Origin: Actinomycetes bacterium | GTDB taxonomy: Bacteria; Actinomycetota; Thermoleophilia; Solirubrobacterales; Solirubrobacteraceae | DNA: 46,211 nt | Reading direction: 5' to 3' | Assembly: GCA_021820105.1 (NCBI GenBank) | Contig: JAKAED010000013.1 | Span: forward strand, 1-46,211 | In this document: piece after piece, positions 1 through 8,745 of the stretch | Layout of the letters: every line of letters starts with the position of its first letter | How positions within the stretch are numbered: the stretch's first letter is position 1 | Notes under the pieces: generated by a model | The model's database searches: none | Told to the model about the DNA's origin: nothing | The model's input: the letters and a program-made list of their open reading frames with translations, nothing else | Position numbers and translations under genes: made by a program

Positions 1-1499
1 TGAACGAAATAGGAGCGGCCGTCGGCCAAGCGGACCCTGATGGTGATGGTCTGCTTGGCGATCAGCGACCGCGCGGTGCTGTAGAGGCGACCGCTGATGA
101 GCGCAGACTGGCCGTAGGCCAGGCGCAGCGTTGCGTTGGTGTCTGTGTTGTCGGCCGGATGCCCGTACAGGTCCTTGCCGCTCGGCTTGACGCTGTAGAG
201 CAGATGGAGGCCCGCGGCGACCGGGTAGTCCAGCACGGCTGGGCGTCCGTTCTGGAAGCGGGTCCCGTCGAACGTGTTGTCGGCGTTGTCGGTGACGACC
301 ACACGCAACGCGTGCTTGCCCGCGGAGATCGGGTTGTTGGCCGGGATGACGGCCTTGGCGATGCCTCCGTGCAGGACGGTTGGGAGCGTGACCCACTTTC
401 CGTGCTGCTCGTACTGGATGGTCGCGCCGTACACGCCCGAGAGGCCGTCAGCAACCTTCGCGACGAGAACATCGGGGTTCTGCGGGTTCTTGACGAACAC
501 GCCGCTGGGCGCGACGGTGTCGACGCGCTGGCGCGTGCTGATGGCCGTGCTGACGTTGCCCGCAGCGTCGGTCGCGAAGCAGTTAGCGTCGCCGGTGTCG
601 GTGCTTGGAAGCGTTACCTGGACCGACCAGGTGTGAACGGCGGCCGGGGCCTGCTCGGTGAGCTGACCGTTGGGAAGGATGGGCTGACCGTTGTAGTCGC
701 AGGTCAGCGACTGGATCGGCGCGGCGCCCGACGTGGTCGCCACGTTGATTGAGACGGGCTGCCCCGCGCTGTACCACTGGGTGGGGTCGGGGGCGTCGAT
801 GTAGCTGACCTGCGGCGTGGTGTTGTCGACCCATACCTGCTCGTATGTGCGTGCGCCTATGACGCCCGCGTTGGTGGTTGCGTAGCAGGACACGGAGTAG
901 CGCTGGGTGCCACCCACGGTGATAGAGCCGACAGAGCCAGCGGTGACGGTGGTGTCCCCCGCGCCATCCAGGCAGGTGACGCTCGCGATGCCCGAGAGGT
1001 CTTGAGCCTCGGAGGCGTCGGCGGTCACGGTGACGGAGCCGTTGTTCCAGGCGGGGCTCGGGGCGGCGCCGGCGAGATGGACGGAGGGGATCTGGTCGTC
1101 GATCTGGACCGTGGTGAACTGGGCGGGGCCCTGGGTGCCGTCCCAGGCGGTCGGATAGCACTCGACGACGTGAGCGCCGTTGCCGGTTACGGTGAGGCGC
1201 TCCTGGCTGCCGAGCACGGTTGTGGCTGCGGCCTGGTCGACGGAGCAGGACGTTTGATAGATGGGATTGGAGCCGTCCGTGGTGCTGGCGGTCGCGGTGA
1301 CAGTGTCGGGGTTGGCTGACCACGCGCTCGTACCCGTCTGGCCGGTGAAGGTGATGCTCATCGGGGACGCGCTCTGGGGCGACAGCGTGGTCGCGCCTGC
1401 GGCGGCGGGCATGAGGCCCAGGGCCGTCGCTGCGAGGCCTGCGGCGAGCGCGAGGCCTGCGTGCCGGGGTCGTGTTGGGTGTGAACGGTGGTTACGCAT
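1..1499 (-). CDS. Secreted Ig-like-repeat surface protein, C-terminus beyond the window (partial)
   Basis: Reading the minus strand from the ATG at 1497-1499 gives about 499 residues with no stop before position 1, so the gene continues past the window edge. The N-terminus has Arg and His followed by a hydrophobic Ala/Leu stretch (about residues 14-37) ending Ala-Ala-Ala-Gly-Ala, which fits a signal peptide. After it come repeated all-beta-type segments with spaced cysteines, for example SGIASVTC and SVSCYATTNAGV, linked by VDNTTP and VDTVAP. Such modules are typical of bacterial Ig-like surface proteins. The same phrases occur in the neighbouring giant protein (SGIASITC, SCYATTGAGV), so the two genes are adjacent paralogues in the same orientation. 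No clear Shine-Dalgarno sequence lies close to the ATG. Function unknown; an extracellular adhesion or envelope role is inference. Confidence 0.8.
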   Translation of the reverse strand, partial: MRNHRSHPTRPRHAGLALAAGLAATALGLMPAAAGATTLSPQSASPMSITFTGQTGTSAWSANPDTVTATASTTDGSNPIYQTSCSVDQAAATTVLGSQERLTVTGNGAHVVECYPTAWDGTQGPAQFTTVQIDDQIPSVHLAGAAPSPAWNNGSVTVTADASEAQDLSGIASVTCLDGAGDTTVTAGSVGSITVGGTQRYSVSCYATTNAGVIGARTYEQVWVDNTTPQVSYIDAPDPTQWYSAGQPVSINVATTSGAAPIQSLTCDYNGQPILPNGQLTEQAPAAVHTWSVQVTLPSTDTGDANCFATDAAGNVSTAISTRQRVDTVAPSGVFVKNPQNPDVLVAKVADGLSGVYGATIQYEQHGKWVTLPTVLHGGIAKAVIPANNPISAGKHALRVVVTDNADNTFDGTRFQNGRPAVLDYPVAAGLHLLYSVKPSGKDLYGHPADNTDTNATLRLAYGQSALISGRLYSTARSLIAKQTITIRVRLADGRSYFV

Positions 1500-1564
1500 C
1501 TTGCTGGTTTCTCAGTCCTTTGATGGGTGATTCGTGTCCGTGTGTTGCGGGGCGTTTGATGGAA

Positions 1565-1603
1565 GCGGGAGGCCTGGGCACGTCGACGGCCCAGGCCTCC
1601 CGC
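1565..1603. terminator. 15-bp perfect hairpin between the two surface-protein genes
   Basis: GCGGGAGGCCTGGGC (1565-1579) is perfectly repeated in inverse at 1589-1603 with a 9-base loop. It lies between the end of the giant surface-protein frame (1656) and the start of the next gene (1499). No T-run follows on either strand, so it may be a transcript-processing or partial termination hairpin rather than a classical terminator. Confidence 0.6.
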
Positions 1604-1655
1604 CGCCTGTCCGTGGACGCGGCGGCGTGGAGGTTGGGCCGATCGGTCAGTTGGG

Positions 1656-2069
1656 CTAGTGGAAGCTGACCGTGACCTTCTTGCTGATGGCGCCGTTGAA
1701 CGGCCAAGGTGTCGGGGTTACGACCTTCACCCAGAAGGTGTAGGTCCGCCCGCGGGCACTGGCCCGCGACGGCTCCTTGATCGTGAAAGCGCCGGTCTTG
1801 GTGCTGTGGTAGGTGGCGGCGTAGTCGCCGGTGCCGCGCGCGCCCTTCTCGGTGAAGTAGACGCGCAGGGCGACGCCCGTTGGGGGGATGAACCCGCCGG
1901 CGAGCTTGCCCTTGAGGACCAGGGACTTGCCGACCTTCACGGCCTTGGGGGCGCTGAGGCTGACCTGGCCGGTCACGACCTCGGCCCCGGCCGAGCCGGT
2001 TGCCGTGTCGATCACGGCGGTGCCCATGTACTCGAAGTCGAGTTCGCGGGACGGCCCGGCTGGGACGTG
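1656..2069 (-). pseudogene. 3' part of the giant surface protein, cut off by an in-frame TAA
   Basis: This segment is in the same reading frame as the giant surface-protein gene and follows its TAA (2070-2072) directly. It stays open for 137 codons to its own stop at 1656. The junction reads GRWV, stop, then HVPAGPSRELDFEY, which matches the usual ending of these bacterial surface proteins, where an aromatic residue precedes a VPAGPSR-type phrase. The simplest reading is that a TAC tyrosine codon became TAA. The segment could be lost, read through, or made separately from the internal ATG at 2027. It encodes a final beta-rich module (residues such as GKSLVLKGKL and ending KKVTVSFH). I see no internal ribosome binding site that supports separate expression. 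Confidence 0.7.
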
Positions 2070-5000
2070 TTAGACCCAGCGACCGGCGTTGTTGGTCGTG
2101 GCGGTGCCGAGCAGCTTGGTGGTGCCGCCGACCTTCTGTGTGATGTCGACCGTGCCACCGGCCACAGGTACGCCAGCGCCGGTTGTCACGAGACCGTCGG
2201 CGGTGGACTTCCCGGCGTAGGCGAGCTTGACGGGCTTGTTGACGTTGGCGAGCAGGACCTTGGTGGTCGCCTTGACGGTCGTGTACTGCAGGACCTTTTT
2301 GGTGACCCACTTGGGCTTGTGTCCGGCGGCCTTGGCCTTCTCGCGGATCCGGACGGTCTTGTAGACCTTGACCGTCTTGACGACCCACTTGCCGTGGAGC
2401 TTGACCCGCACCTTCTTGGTCTTGGGAACCTTGGTGCTGGTTGTGCCCTTGTCGCCCGGGAGCAGCGGGGCGCTGGTGCCGGCGCCGAGCGCGTCGATCA
2501 TGGTCGCCGAGCTGAGCAGCGGATAGGTGACGTTGGCCGGTGTGCCGTTTTGCCAGTTGGCGATCGGCGGGTTGGTCACGTTGCCTGCGTTGTCGGTGAC
2601 GATCGCCTGCAGCGTGTAGGAGCCCTTCGTCTCCTGGTCGTCGGTCGGGAGCTCGGCGGTGTAGTCGCCGTCGCCGGTCGTGTTCGAGGTCAGCGGCAGG
2701 TTCGTGGGCTTGCCGCCACTGTTGATGAACTGCAGCACGACCTTGCCGATGCCCGAGCCGTTGTTGTCGGTCGCGTACAGCGTGATCTTGCGCGGGTCGC
2801 TCTTGTTGGGCTTGACGAAGTAGCCGGTGGGAGCGGAGTCATCCACGTTGACCTGGTAGGAGCCGAGGCTGTGGTTGACGCCTGCGCTGTCGGTTGCGTA
2901 GCACTCGAGCGGCGGTTCGGAGATCCCCTGTGCGGGCGGGCCGACGGTGACGGTGATCGACTCGTTGTTGGAGTTGGTCCCGGCCGGATTCGGGTAGGTG
3001 ATCGTGCCGTCGCCGTTGTCGATTGCGCTGGGGTTCGTGCTGTCGCCCTCGAGCGTCGCGGGCGGCGAGTCGCATGTGATCGACTCCACCGGAGCGCTTC
3101 CGGACGGGGTCTGCGCAACGACGGGAACCTGAACGGGCTTTGTGTGCCACTGCTGGCCGCCCGGGATCGGACCAATGCCCGAGGGCGGGATGTCGAGGCC
3201 TCCGCCCGTCGTCGGGCAGAACTGGGTGCAGGAGCCGGGGCCGCTGCTGCTCGGTTGCAGGTTGACCTCGGTGGTTGTGACCGTGCCGTTGACTCCGGAG
3301 CCCGAGACGGCAAAGCACGAGACGTAGTAGGTCCCTGAGCCGTTGGTGTCCTGGACGGGGATCTCGACCGTATACGCGTTGTTGGCGTCGGTTGGGCGCT
3401 CGAAGGCGGAGCCGTCGAGCGTGTAGTCGTAGTAGGGCACCTGAGCGCCCGTGACCGGGTTGGTGTAGGTGGAGTTCGGCTGCCCGAACGACGGGTCGTT
3501 GACTCCGCAGACGATCGCGTTGATGTCCGAGAGATCGTTTCCTACGCCCTGGGCGGTAGCCGTGAGCGTCGCCTCGTCCTGATACCAGGTGGCGGCGTTG
3601 TAGGTGTACGGGTCGGGGTTGGTGACCGTCTCCCCCTGGTTGACGATGCCCCAGCCAATGCTCGCGGGGCTGACGTTGTCGATGTTGACGGTGTAGTTGT
3701 ACTTCGTCTGGTTCGAGGTGAACGGATACTGCTGTGGACCGCCGGAAGAATCTGGTCCGCTGGCGTTGCCGCGATAGGTCGAGTTGTCGAGGCCGTAGCA
3801 GTCGACGAGGTGAATGCCGGTTACGGCATCGCTTGCGTTAGTCGCCTGCGGCACGTCCAGTGTTGCAGCGGCACCGCCGCGCCCCACGGGAGTTCCATCT
3901 CCGTAGGGCCATGAGACGTTGCCGCCGGAGCCCGGTTCGGTCTGGTTGGTGTCCGTGCAGTACTCGCCGTAGACGCCGGAATACGAGGAGTCGAGCTCGT
4001 TGGCTTGCGCGTTGACCTGAGTGGCCGTGTCCGAGTACTGGACGCCAATTGTTGCGTTGTGGTGGTTCAGCCTGAACTCGGCGGGCCCGGCGCCCGCGAG
4101 GTGGCCTGTCGCCGGTATGGGGTCGGCCGCCGTAGCTGGGACCTTCGATGTCAGCGGGGCGAGGCCGAACTCGCGTTGTGGTAGGCCGGTGCGCGCGGCG
4201 AGGGCGGCGGGCGTCATGTCTGCCGATGCCGAGGAGCCTCCCTGGGTCCCGCCGGTTTGACCGGCGGGCTGGGAGTAGGCCACCGTGGGCGTTTGCTGGT
4301 CGATGTTCATGTAGTACGTCGTCGGATCTGACGTCGTACCGGCAGCGTTGGTCTCGGTGCAGACGACCTGGTCGTTGCCGTTGTTGGCGGGCGCTTGGGT
4401 GGCCGGCTGGTTGTCGGCCTGTGGCGTGTAGTGCGTGTCGCCGATAGTGATGCTGTTGGTGGCCGCCTCGGTCGGGTTGGCTCCGTTGATGATGCTGGCG
4501 GTGGTGTCGCTGGTCTGTTCGCCGGACGCGTCGCCTCCTGGGACGCAGGTGGTCTGAGTGATCGGGTCGACTTGACTGGTGTTGGTGAGGTCGGCGGTAG
4601 CGGGCCAGTTGGAGGCGGTGGAGTCGTTGCTGACTGCCTCCGCAGGCTGATATGCGAGCGTGAGTGGATCGCCCGACCACTGCGCAGCGCTCTGGCTCGC
4701 GGTGCTGGCGTAGCCAGTCGCCGGATTACCGCCGGTAGCGTCGAGGACCGAGTTGGTGTCTGCGCGGGTGGCGTCGGCTGCCGCCTGCTGCAGGTCTGCG
4801 GGTGTCGTGTTGTCGACCTCGATGTTCTGCGTGGCAAGGGTGCTGGTTACGCCAGCGCCGTTGGTGACGGAGCAGTCGAGCTGGTAGTGGCCGTTGGCGG
4901 TGAAAGGGATCTGCCATTCGACGTACTTGCTGTCTGCGTCGATGGCGGGCGTCGCCGCCGCGTTGCCGATCGCACTGCTGCCGGTCGCCGCGTTGTAGCT

Positions 5001-6920
5001 GACGAAAGTGGAGCCGCCGGGCGTTGTCGGGTCAGACAGGTCCGTCACGGTGCAGTCCGGCATCCCGTAGGTGTTGCCGGCGATCGTGGCCTTGGACACC
5101 TGCTCCCCGGCGAAGGTGTTGTCCAGGGCGGCTTGCGTGCTGACGCCGCTAGTGATCGCGGATCCGCTTGTCGACCACTGGTCGATCGTTCCGGTCCCGG
5201 AGGTGGTGCCGGTGATGCCGGATACTCCAGCGGTGCCGTAGACGTCGACGGTCTCGGGCGTCCCGTCGGTTGCGGGGTCGACCCACGCACCGATCAGACC
5301 GTTTGCGTGCGTGGCGGGGCTGTCGTTGTCCACGGAGACGGCCGGTGTCGAGGTGTCGATCAGGATGTTCTGGGCCGTGCCTTCGGTACCGACCGAACTG
5401 CCGATGGTGGACCCGTCTGCACCGGCGACGCCGGCGCCCGTGGTGGCATAGCAGCTGATCGCGTCGTCGCCCTGGCTGGTCTCCTGCACAGTGGCGGTGT
5501 CGCCGCTGAAGGTCTGGCCACCGGCCGGGAGTCCGGCACCCTGGCAGGTGATGGAAGCGATACCGGAGTAGTCCGTCGTCTCGCGAGCGTCCACGGTGTA
5601 GGACTGAGGCGTGTTAGACGTCCACTGGCCGGTGCCGCCGGTGATGACCACGGTTGGCACCTGGTTGTCGACCTGGAAGGTTGTGGAGGTCGAGCTCGGA
5701 GTCCCGCTGCCCGCGACATTGCCGGGGTTGGCAGCGTCGGCGGTCGCTGTGTAGGTCCCGGAGGCGAGTCCGTTTAGGTTGAGACCGCTCGTACTGGCAC
5801 TGGCGGTCTGGGGGCAGCCCGCGGGAGTGGAGCCGCTCGGTGCGGCATAGGTACCGGTGGCCGAATCCCAGCCGGAAGGCTTGGTGCCCATGCTGTTGCC
5901 GGTAGAGGCGACGGTTCCGCTTGGGCCGCTGATGGTGATCTGAAGGTTGCAGACGCCACCGGAGTCCTCGGCGGAAGCTGAGCTGCCGATGGTGCCGGAA
6001 TCGTTAGAGGAGCTGAGCCACTGGCCTGACGTGTAACCGGATGGCAGGCCGCTCAGGTTGACGGCGCTTAGAACCGGGTTGGTCTGCGGATCATCGACCT
6101 GGACGCTGGCGGTGTCCATCGAGATCCCGCTCGAGCCTGTGTCGCAGTTGCCACCGTCAGCGCTGTCACCACAGGCGCGCTGCTGGGCGCCGATACCGAT
6201 CCCGAGGAAGTTGTGGCCTGCCAGGTTGTAGGAGGTCGGCTGCTCGACGACGTTGCAGGATCCGGTGCCGGCGTGGTCGGCGGTAACGACCTGGGTCTTG
6301 TTGTCGCCGTAACCCCAGCAGTCGGCGGTCTGCCCGGCTGTGTTGTTGGGGATCGATTGACCGATTGCGAGGTTGCGCGGGTCGTCTGAGGCGAGCATCC
6401 CGCTGCCGGTGTCGCCCATCATCCCCGAGCCGTACCCGTTGGTGGCGCTCGAGGCGACGAGCCCAGCGTTGAACTGGGAGACGGTCGTCTGTCCGGTCGG
6501 GCCGTTGGGTGCGTAGAACTCCCAGTAGGCGTCGCCGCCGGCGGGGCCCGCGCCCTGGTTGTTCCATCTGACGCCAGACCCGACACCGTCGTTGGCGTTG
6601 TTGAGGCCTTCATAGACGCACTGATCGTTGTTGAAGGCGATGTTGGTGCCGTTCTGGAACCACTGCCATGTGAGGCCCCCGTTCTGGCAGGCCTCATCCG
6701 TGTAGTAGCTGTCCGCCTGCGCGGCGTGCGGGAGCATGGCGAACAGGAGCGCAGCGAGGGCGAGGGCCAGTAGCGCCATGCGCTTGGGATGCTGAGCGAG
6801 AGAGCCCAGCCGGGTCGAAGAGTGGGTCATGATCGGGTCTGGGCCTCCTGCCCCAGTCGGGGAATCGGTGTGGTCGGGAAGGGCAGCCATGAGCCGCCCG
6901 GCGATGCTTCTGTGGGTCAT
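2070..6920 (-). CDS. Giant secreted Ig-like-repeat surface protein (1616 aa)
   Basis: Start chosen at the ATG 6918-6920 because AAGGAA lies five bases upstream; a second in-frame ATG at 6830 gives the same secreted product. About residues 48-69 form a long Leu/Ala signal segment ending AAQA-D, a good signal peptidase site. The first mature part (about 70-220) is Trp/Asn/Gly-rich, with text such as WQWFQNGTN and WEFYAPNGPTG. Then come many repeated modules with paired cysteines and VDNxxP linkers. Near the C-terminus is a Lys/Val-rich region (about residues 1500-1570, with KTKKVRVKLHGKWVVKTVKV) and a last beta module. The gene begins 20 bp after the sigma-factor gene ends, so the two are very likely co-transcribed. 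The reading frame ends at a TAA that looks secondary, since homologous sequence continues beyond it. Likely cell-surface or secreted; ligand unknown. Confidence 0.85.
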   Translation of the reverse strand: MTHRSIAGRLMAALPDHTDSPTGAGGPDPIMTHSSTRLGSLAQHPKRMALLALALAALLFAMLPHAAQADSYYTDEACQNGGLTWQWFQNGTNIAFNNDQCVYEGLNNANDGVGSGVRWNNQGAGPAGGDAYWEFYAPNGPTGQTTVSQFNAGLVASSATNGYGSGMMGDTGSGMLASDDPRNLAIGQSIPNNTAGQTADCWGYGDNKTQVVTADHAGTGSCNVVEQPTSYNLAGHNFLGIGIGAQQRACGDSADGGNCDTGSSGISMDTASVQVDDPQTNPVLSAVNLSGLPSGYTSGQWLSSSNDSGTIGSSASAEDSGGVCNLQITISGPSGTVASTGNSMGTKPSGWDSATGTYAAPSGSTPAGCPQTASASTSGLNLNGLASGTYTATADAANPGNVAGSGTPSSTSTTFQVDNQVPTVVITGGTGQWTSNTPQSYTVDARETTDYSGIASITCQGAGLPAGGQTFSGDTATVQETSQGDDAISCYATTGAGVAGADGSTIGSSVGTEGTAQNILIDTSTPAVSVDNDSPATHANGLIGAWVDPATDGTPETVDVYGTAGVSGITGTTSGTGTIDQWSTSGSAITSGVSTQAALDNTFAGEQVSKATIAGNTYGMPDCTVTDLSDPTTPGGSTFVSYNAATGSSAIGNAAATPAIDADSKYVEWQIPFTANGHYQLDCSVTNGAGVTSTLATQNIEVDNTTPADLQQAAADATRADTNSVLDATGGNPATGYASTASQSAAQWSGDPLTLAYQPAEAVSNDSTASNWPATADLTNTSQVDPITQTTCVPGGDASGEQTSDTTASIINGANPTEAATNSITIGDTHYTPQADNQPATQAPANNGNDQVVCTETNAAGTTSDPTTYYMNIDQQTPTVAYSQPAGQTGGTQGGSSASADMTPAALAARTGLPQREFGLAPLTSKVPATAADPIPATGHLAGAGPAEFRLNHHNATIGVQYSDTATQVNAQANELDSSYSGVYGEYCTDTNQTEPGSGGNVSWPYGDGTPVGRGGAAATLDVPQATNASDAVTGIHLVDCYGLDNSTYRGNASGPDSSGGPQQYPFTSNQTKYNYTVNIDNVSPASIGWGIVNQGETVTNPDPYTYNAATWYQDEATLTATAQGVGNDLSDINAIVCGVNDPSFGQPNSTYTNPVTGAQVPYYDYTLDGSAFERPTDANNAYTVEIPVQDTNGSGTYYVSCFAVSGSGVNGTVTTTEVNLQPSSSGPGSCTQFCPTTGGGLDIPPSGIGPIPGGQQWHTKPVQVPVVAQTPSGSAPVESITCDSPPATLEGDSTNPSAIDNGDGTITYPNPAGTNSNNESITVTVGPPAQGISEPPLECYATDSAGVNHSLGSYQVNVDDSAPTGYFVKPNKSDPRKITLYATDNNGSGIGKVVLQFINSGGKPTNLPLTSNTTGDGDYTAELPTDDQETKGSYTLQAIVTDNAGNVTNPPIANWQNGTPANVTYPLLSSATMIDALGAGTSAPLLPGDKGTTSTKVPKTKKVRVKLHGKWVVKTVKVYKTVRIREKAKAAGHKPKWVTKKVLQYTTVKATTKVLLANVNKPVKLAYAGKSTADGLVTTGAGVPVAGGTVDITQKVGGTTKLLGTATTNNAGRWV

Positions 6921-6940
6921 GGCGTTCCTTGCCTTTGGGT

Positions 6941-8320
6941 TCACGGTGCTGAAGGGGTCTGGTACGAGGGGTTCGTGACCTGCCCGCCAGATGGGGAGCT
7001 CGGCGAGCTGACCGTCGTTTTCGCGGGAGGCGTCGAGGTGGTGGTCGCAGGTGCCGGTGTCGCTGTTGTCGCGGGGGGTGCCGTGACGGGGGTCGGTGCG
7101 ACCGCGGGCGTGGTCACGGGCGGAGCGGGCGTCGTGATCGTGGAGCGTGTGGTGGTGGTGGCGACGTGGGCGTGCCGACGCGCGCGGTGATGCTTGCGCT
7201 TGGTCCTGGGCTTGTGCTTGACCGGGCGGTGGCGGGGGGCGTTCGTCGTACGGGTCGCCGTCGTGGCGGTTGTGATCGGTGCCAGGGTCGAGCTGGGAGC
7301 CGGCTTGTAGGCGGCGGAGGTGGTCGTGACCACCGGTTGCTGATGGTGCTTGCTTGTGTGCTGCGTGACGACAACGGCACTTGCGCCGCCCGCGGTGACG
7401 ACGGCGGCGACGGCGACGACGGCAGCCTTGGTGCTGATAGCCCCGGCGACCCCTGAGACCTGGGTTCCGGTCGCGGTCTTGCCGCCGAGCTGAGCGGCGG
7501 GCCGGACCAGGCGACGCACTGATCGAGCAGGATGAAGCGCGTGATGGGCCGAGTGGCGCAGGAAGCCGAGCAGGCCGGCGGGGGCGGCGGCGGCGGGAAG
7601 GAACGGGGCGAGAACGCGGCGCGTGTGCTCCTGGGCGGTGCGCTTGGCGGCCTTGCACTTGGGGCAGGTGATCCAGTGGGCCTGGAGAGCTAGTGACACC
7701 TCGCCGGTGCTGTAGTAGGCGTTCATGTGCTTGCGAAGCCGCCAGCAGCGGAACTCCGGGTCCTGCGCAACCTTGCGCTCAAGGATCCGGATCTCTTCGT
7801 AGGCCTTCTTGGCGACCTTCTGGACGTAGCTGAGTTCGAGACCCATCTCGGACGCGACGGCGTGCGGGCCCTCCTTCTCCAGAAGCAGGCGGGCGGCGAT
7901 CTGTCCGTCGTCGCCGGTGAACTTGAGCCAGACGATCTCGGCGATTTCGGCGACGCGTTCGTCGACGGTTTCGCGGCCGACGAGCGAGCCGACGACGGAG
8001 TCGTCGTCGTCGGAGAGGATGTCGCCGAGGACATCGACGTCGGTGAGGTCGCCGAAGTGAACGTCGCTGGAGCGACGGAGGCGCAGCCGTTCGATGAGGC
8101 GATTGCGCATCCCGACATACATCCAGGTGGCGGGATTCTCGATCTCGGCGACCTGCTCGGCGGACATGCGCGTGAGGCGCTCGAGCATGTCGCTGTGGGA
8201 ATCCTCGATTTCGTCGGAACTGACGCTCCTGAACTGGCGCTGCAGCGAGGTGATCAACCGTTCGCGATCAGCGGGATCCATGAACCGCTCGTAGGGGCTC
8301 GTGGGATCGAAGATGCTCAT
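6941..8320 (-). CDS. ECF-type sigma factor fused to zinc anti-sigma motif and membrane anchor
   Basis: 459 aa. Residues about 15-85 resemble sigma region 2 (DSHSDMLERLT, then NPATWMYVGMRNRLIERLRL). Residues about 120-180 resemble region 4, with a helix-turn-helix phrase HAVASEMGLELSYVQKVAKK. Next comes H215-x3-C219-x2-C222 (HWITCPKC), the spacing of the zinc-binding anti-sigma (ZAS) motif, usually found in a separate protein. A hydrophobic segment (about 297-318, AAVVAVAAVVTAGGASAVVV) follows, then a His/Lys/Arg-rich stretch and a Thr/Pro-rich tail to residue 459 that would lie outside the membrane. The ATG overlaps the stop of the upstream gene (ATGA), so translation is probably coupled. It directly precedes the giant surface-protein gene. 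Inference: a membrane-tethered sigma factor released or modulated by an envelope cue. The sigma assignment is by motif only; region 2 is divergent. Confidence 0.85.
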   Translation of the reverse strand: MSIFDPTSPYERFMDPADRERLITSLQRQFRSVSSDEIEDSHSDMLERLTRMSAEQVAEIENPATWMYVGMRNRLIERLRLRRSSDVHFGDLTDVDVLGDILSDDDDSVVGSLVGRETVDERVAEIAEIVWLKFTGDDGQIAARLLLEKEGPHAVASEMGLELSYVQKVAKKAYEEIRILERKVAQDPEFRCWRLRKHMNAYYSTGEVSLALQAHWITCPKCKAAKRTAQEHTRRVLAPFLPAAAAPAGLLGFLRHSAHHALHPARSVRRLVRPAAQLGGKTATGTQVSGVAGAISTKAAVVAVAAVVTAGGASAVVVTQHTSKHHQQPVVTTTSAAYKPAPSSTLAPITTATTATRTTNAPRHRPVKHKPRTKRKHHRARRHAHVATTTTRSTITTPAPPVTTPAVAPTPVTAPPATTATPAPATTTSTPPAKTTVSSPSSPSGGQVTNPSYQTPSAP

Positions 8321-8673
8321 CGCGGCCTCTCCCCCACCCGCACGCAGGTCTCGCGGCGTGCTCGACTACGGCGAGCGACCGGCGGCGCTGGCGCTAGGTC
8401 GTGGTCGTGCTCCTCTTCGTGACCCTGTGCGACTAGTGCGGCCGCGAGCAGCCCGGCCGAGCGAGGCGTCCCGGCGGGCAGCACGGGCAGTCCCTCGGAG
8501 GCGATGGCGACGAGATACTCCGCCAGCGCGGGACGGCGGGCTGGCGGGATCACGGAGAAGACGTCGGCGTGCTGCACCAGGGTCGCCTCAGCGAGCGCGG
8601 CGAAAGGCTGCGGGAGCGGAGGTAGGCGTCGTGATGGGACGCGCAGAGCCTCAACTCGCCTGCGGGGGCGCAA
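8317..8673 (-). CDS. Small unknown protein upstream of the sigma factor, possibly frameshifted 3' part of the zinc-finger gene
   Basis: The frame from a TTG at 8671-8673 ends in a TGA that overlaps the sigma-factor ATG. The first roughly 20 residues (Arg/Pro-rich) look like out-of-frame sequence, but from PQPFAALAEATLVQHADVF onward it looks like a normal soluble helical protein, with PARRPALAEYLVAIASEG and a His/Glu-rich stretch GHEEEHDHD. The zinc-finger frame starting at 8702 looks natural only in its first part, so the two probably made one protein of about 125-130 residues, joined by a -1 shift somewhere between 8640 and 8590. A sequencing indel, a true mutation or programmed frameshifting are all possible; no obvious slippery run is present. 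Function unknown. Confidence 0.5.
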   Translation of the reverse strand: MRPRRRVEALRVPSRRLPPLPQPFAALAEATLVQHADVFSVIPPARRPALAEYLVAIASEGLPVLPAGTPRSAGLLAAALVAQGHEEEHDHDLAPAPPVARRSRARRETCVRVGERPR

Positions 8674-8702
8674 TCACAGTTCGGGCGTTGGCAGACCGAC
8701 AT
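8550..8702 (-). CDS. Small zinc-finger protein, apparently leaderless, first gene of the sigma/surface operon
   Basis: 50 aa from the ATG at 8700-8702. The N-terminal part has C4, C9, C11 and C20-x2-H-H, as in CQRPNCDC...LCASHHD. This resembles the many short bacterial zinc fingers with a 'Cys...rGLCxxH' pattern. The last third (Arg/Ser/Pro-rich) looks out of frame. The ATG sits 7 bases after the shared promoter-like element 8710-8745 and has no Shine-Dalgarno sequence, so a leaderless mRNA is likely. Alternative: no real gene, with the promoter serving the sigma factor directly. Confidence 0.5.
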   Translation of the reverse strand: MSVCQRPNCDCAPAGELRLCASHHDAYLRSRSLSPRSLRRPWCSTPTSSP

Positions 8703-8709
8703 ACACCCG

Positions 8710-8745
8710 TAGGACGAGGTTCGCCTGCCATGTGGCGGAGAAATG
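8710..8745 (-). promoter_or_regulatory. Shared bipartite promoter-like element, copy 1
   Basis: On the minus strand: CATTTCTCCGCCA, 12 variable bases, ACCTCGTCCTA. The same two blocks with the same 12-base gap occur at 27182-27217 (minus) and 33467-33502 (plus), each just upstream of a gene. A T-rich run precedes the first block here. The CGTC within the second block matches the usual -10 core of ECF sigma factors, and the first block sits at about the right distance to be the -35. Seven bases separate the element from an ATG. That it is a promoter is inference. Confidence 0.7.

Noticed and set aside
1659..3338. Long plus-strand frame of 559 aa
   Set aside because: It is antisense to the surface-protein gene, which has a signal peptide and repeated modules; the plus frame is Gly/Val/Arg-rich without motifs, as expected of a GC-rich shadow.
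4395..5777. Plus-strand frame of 460 aa
   Set aside because: Antisense to the giant surface protein and without any recognisable motif.
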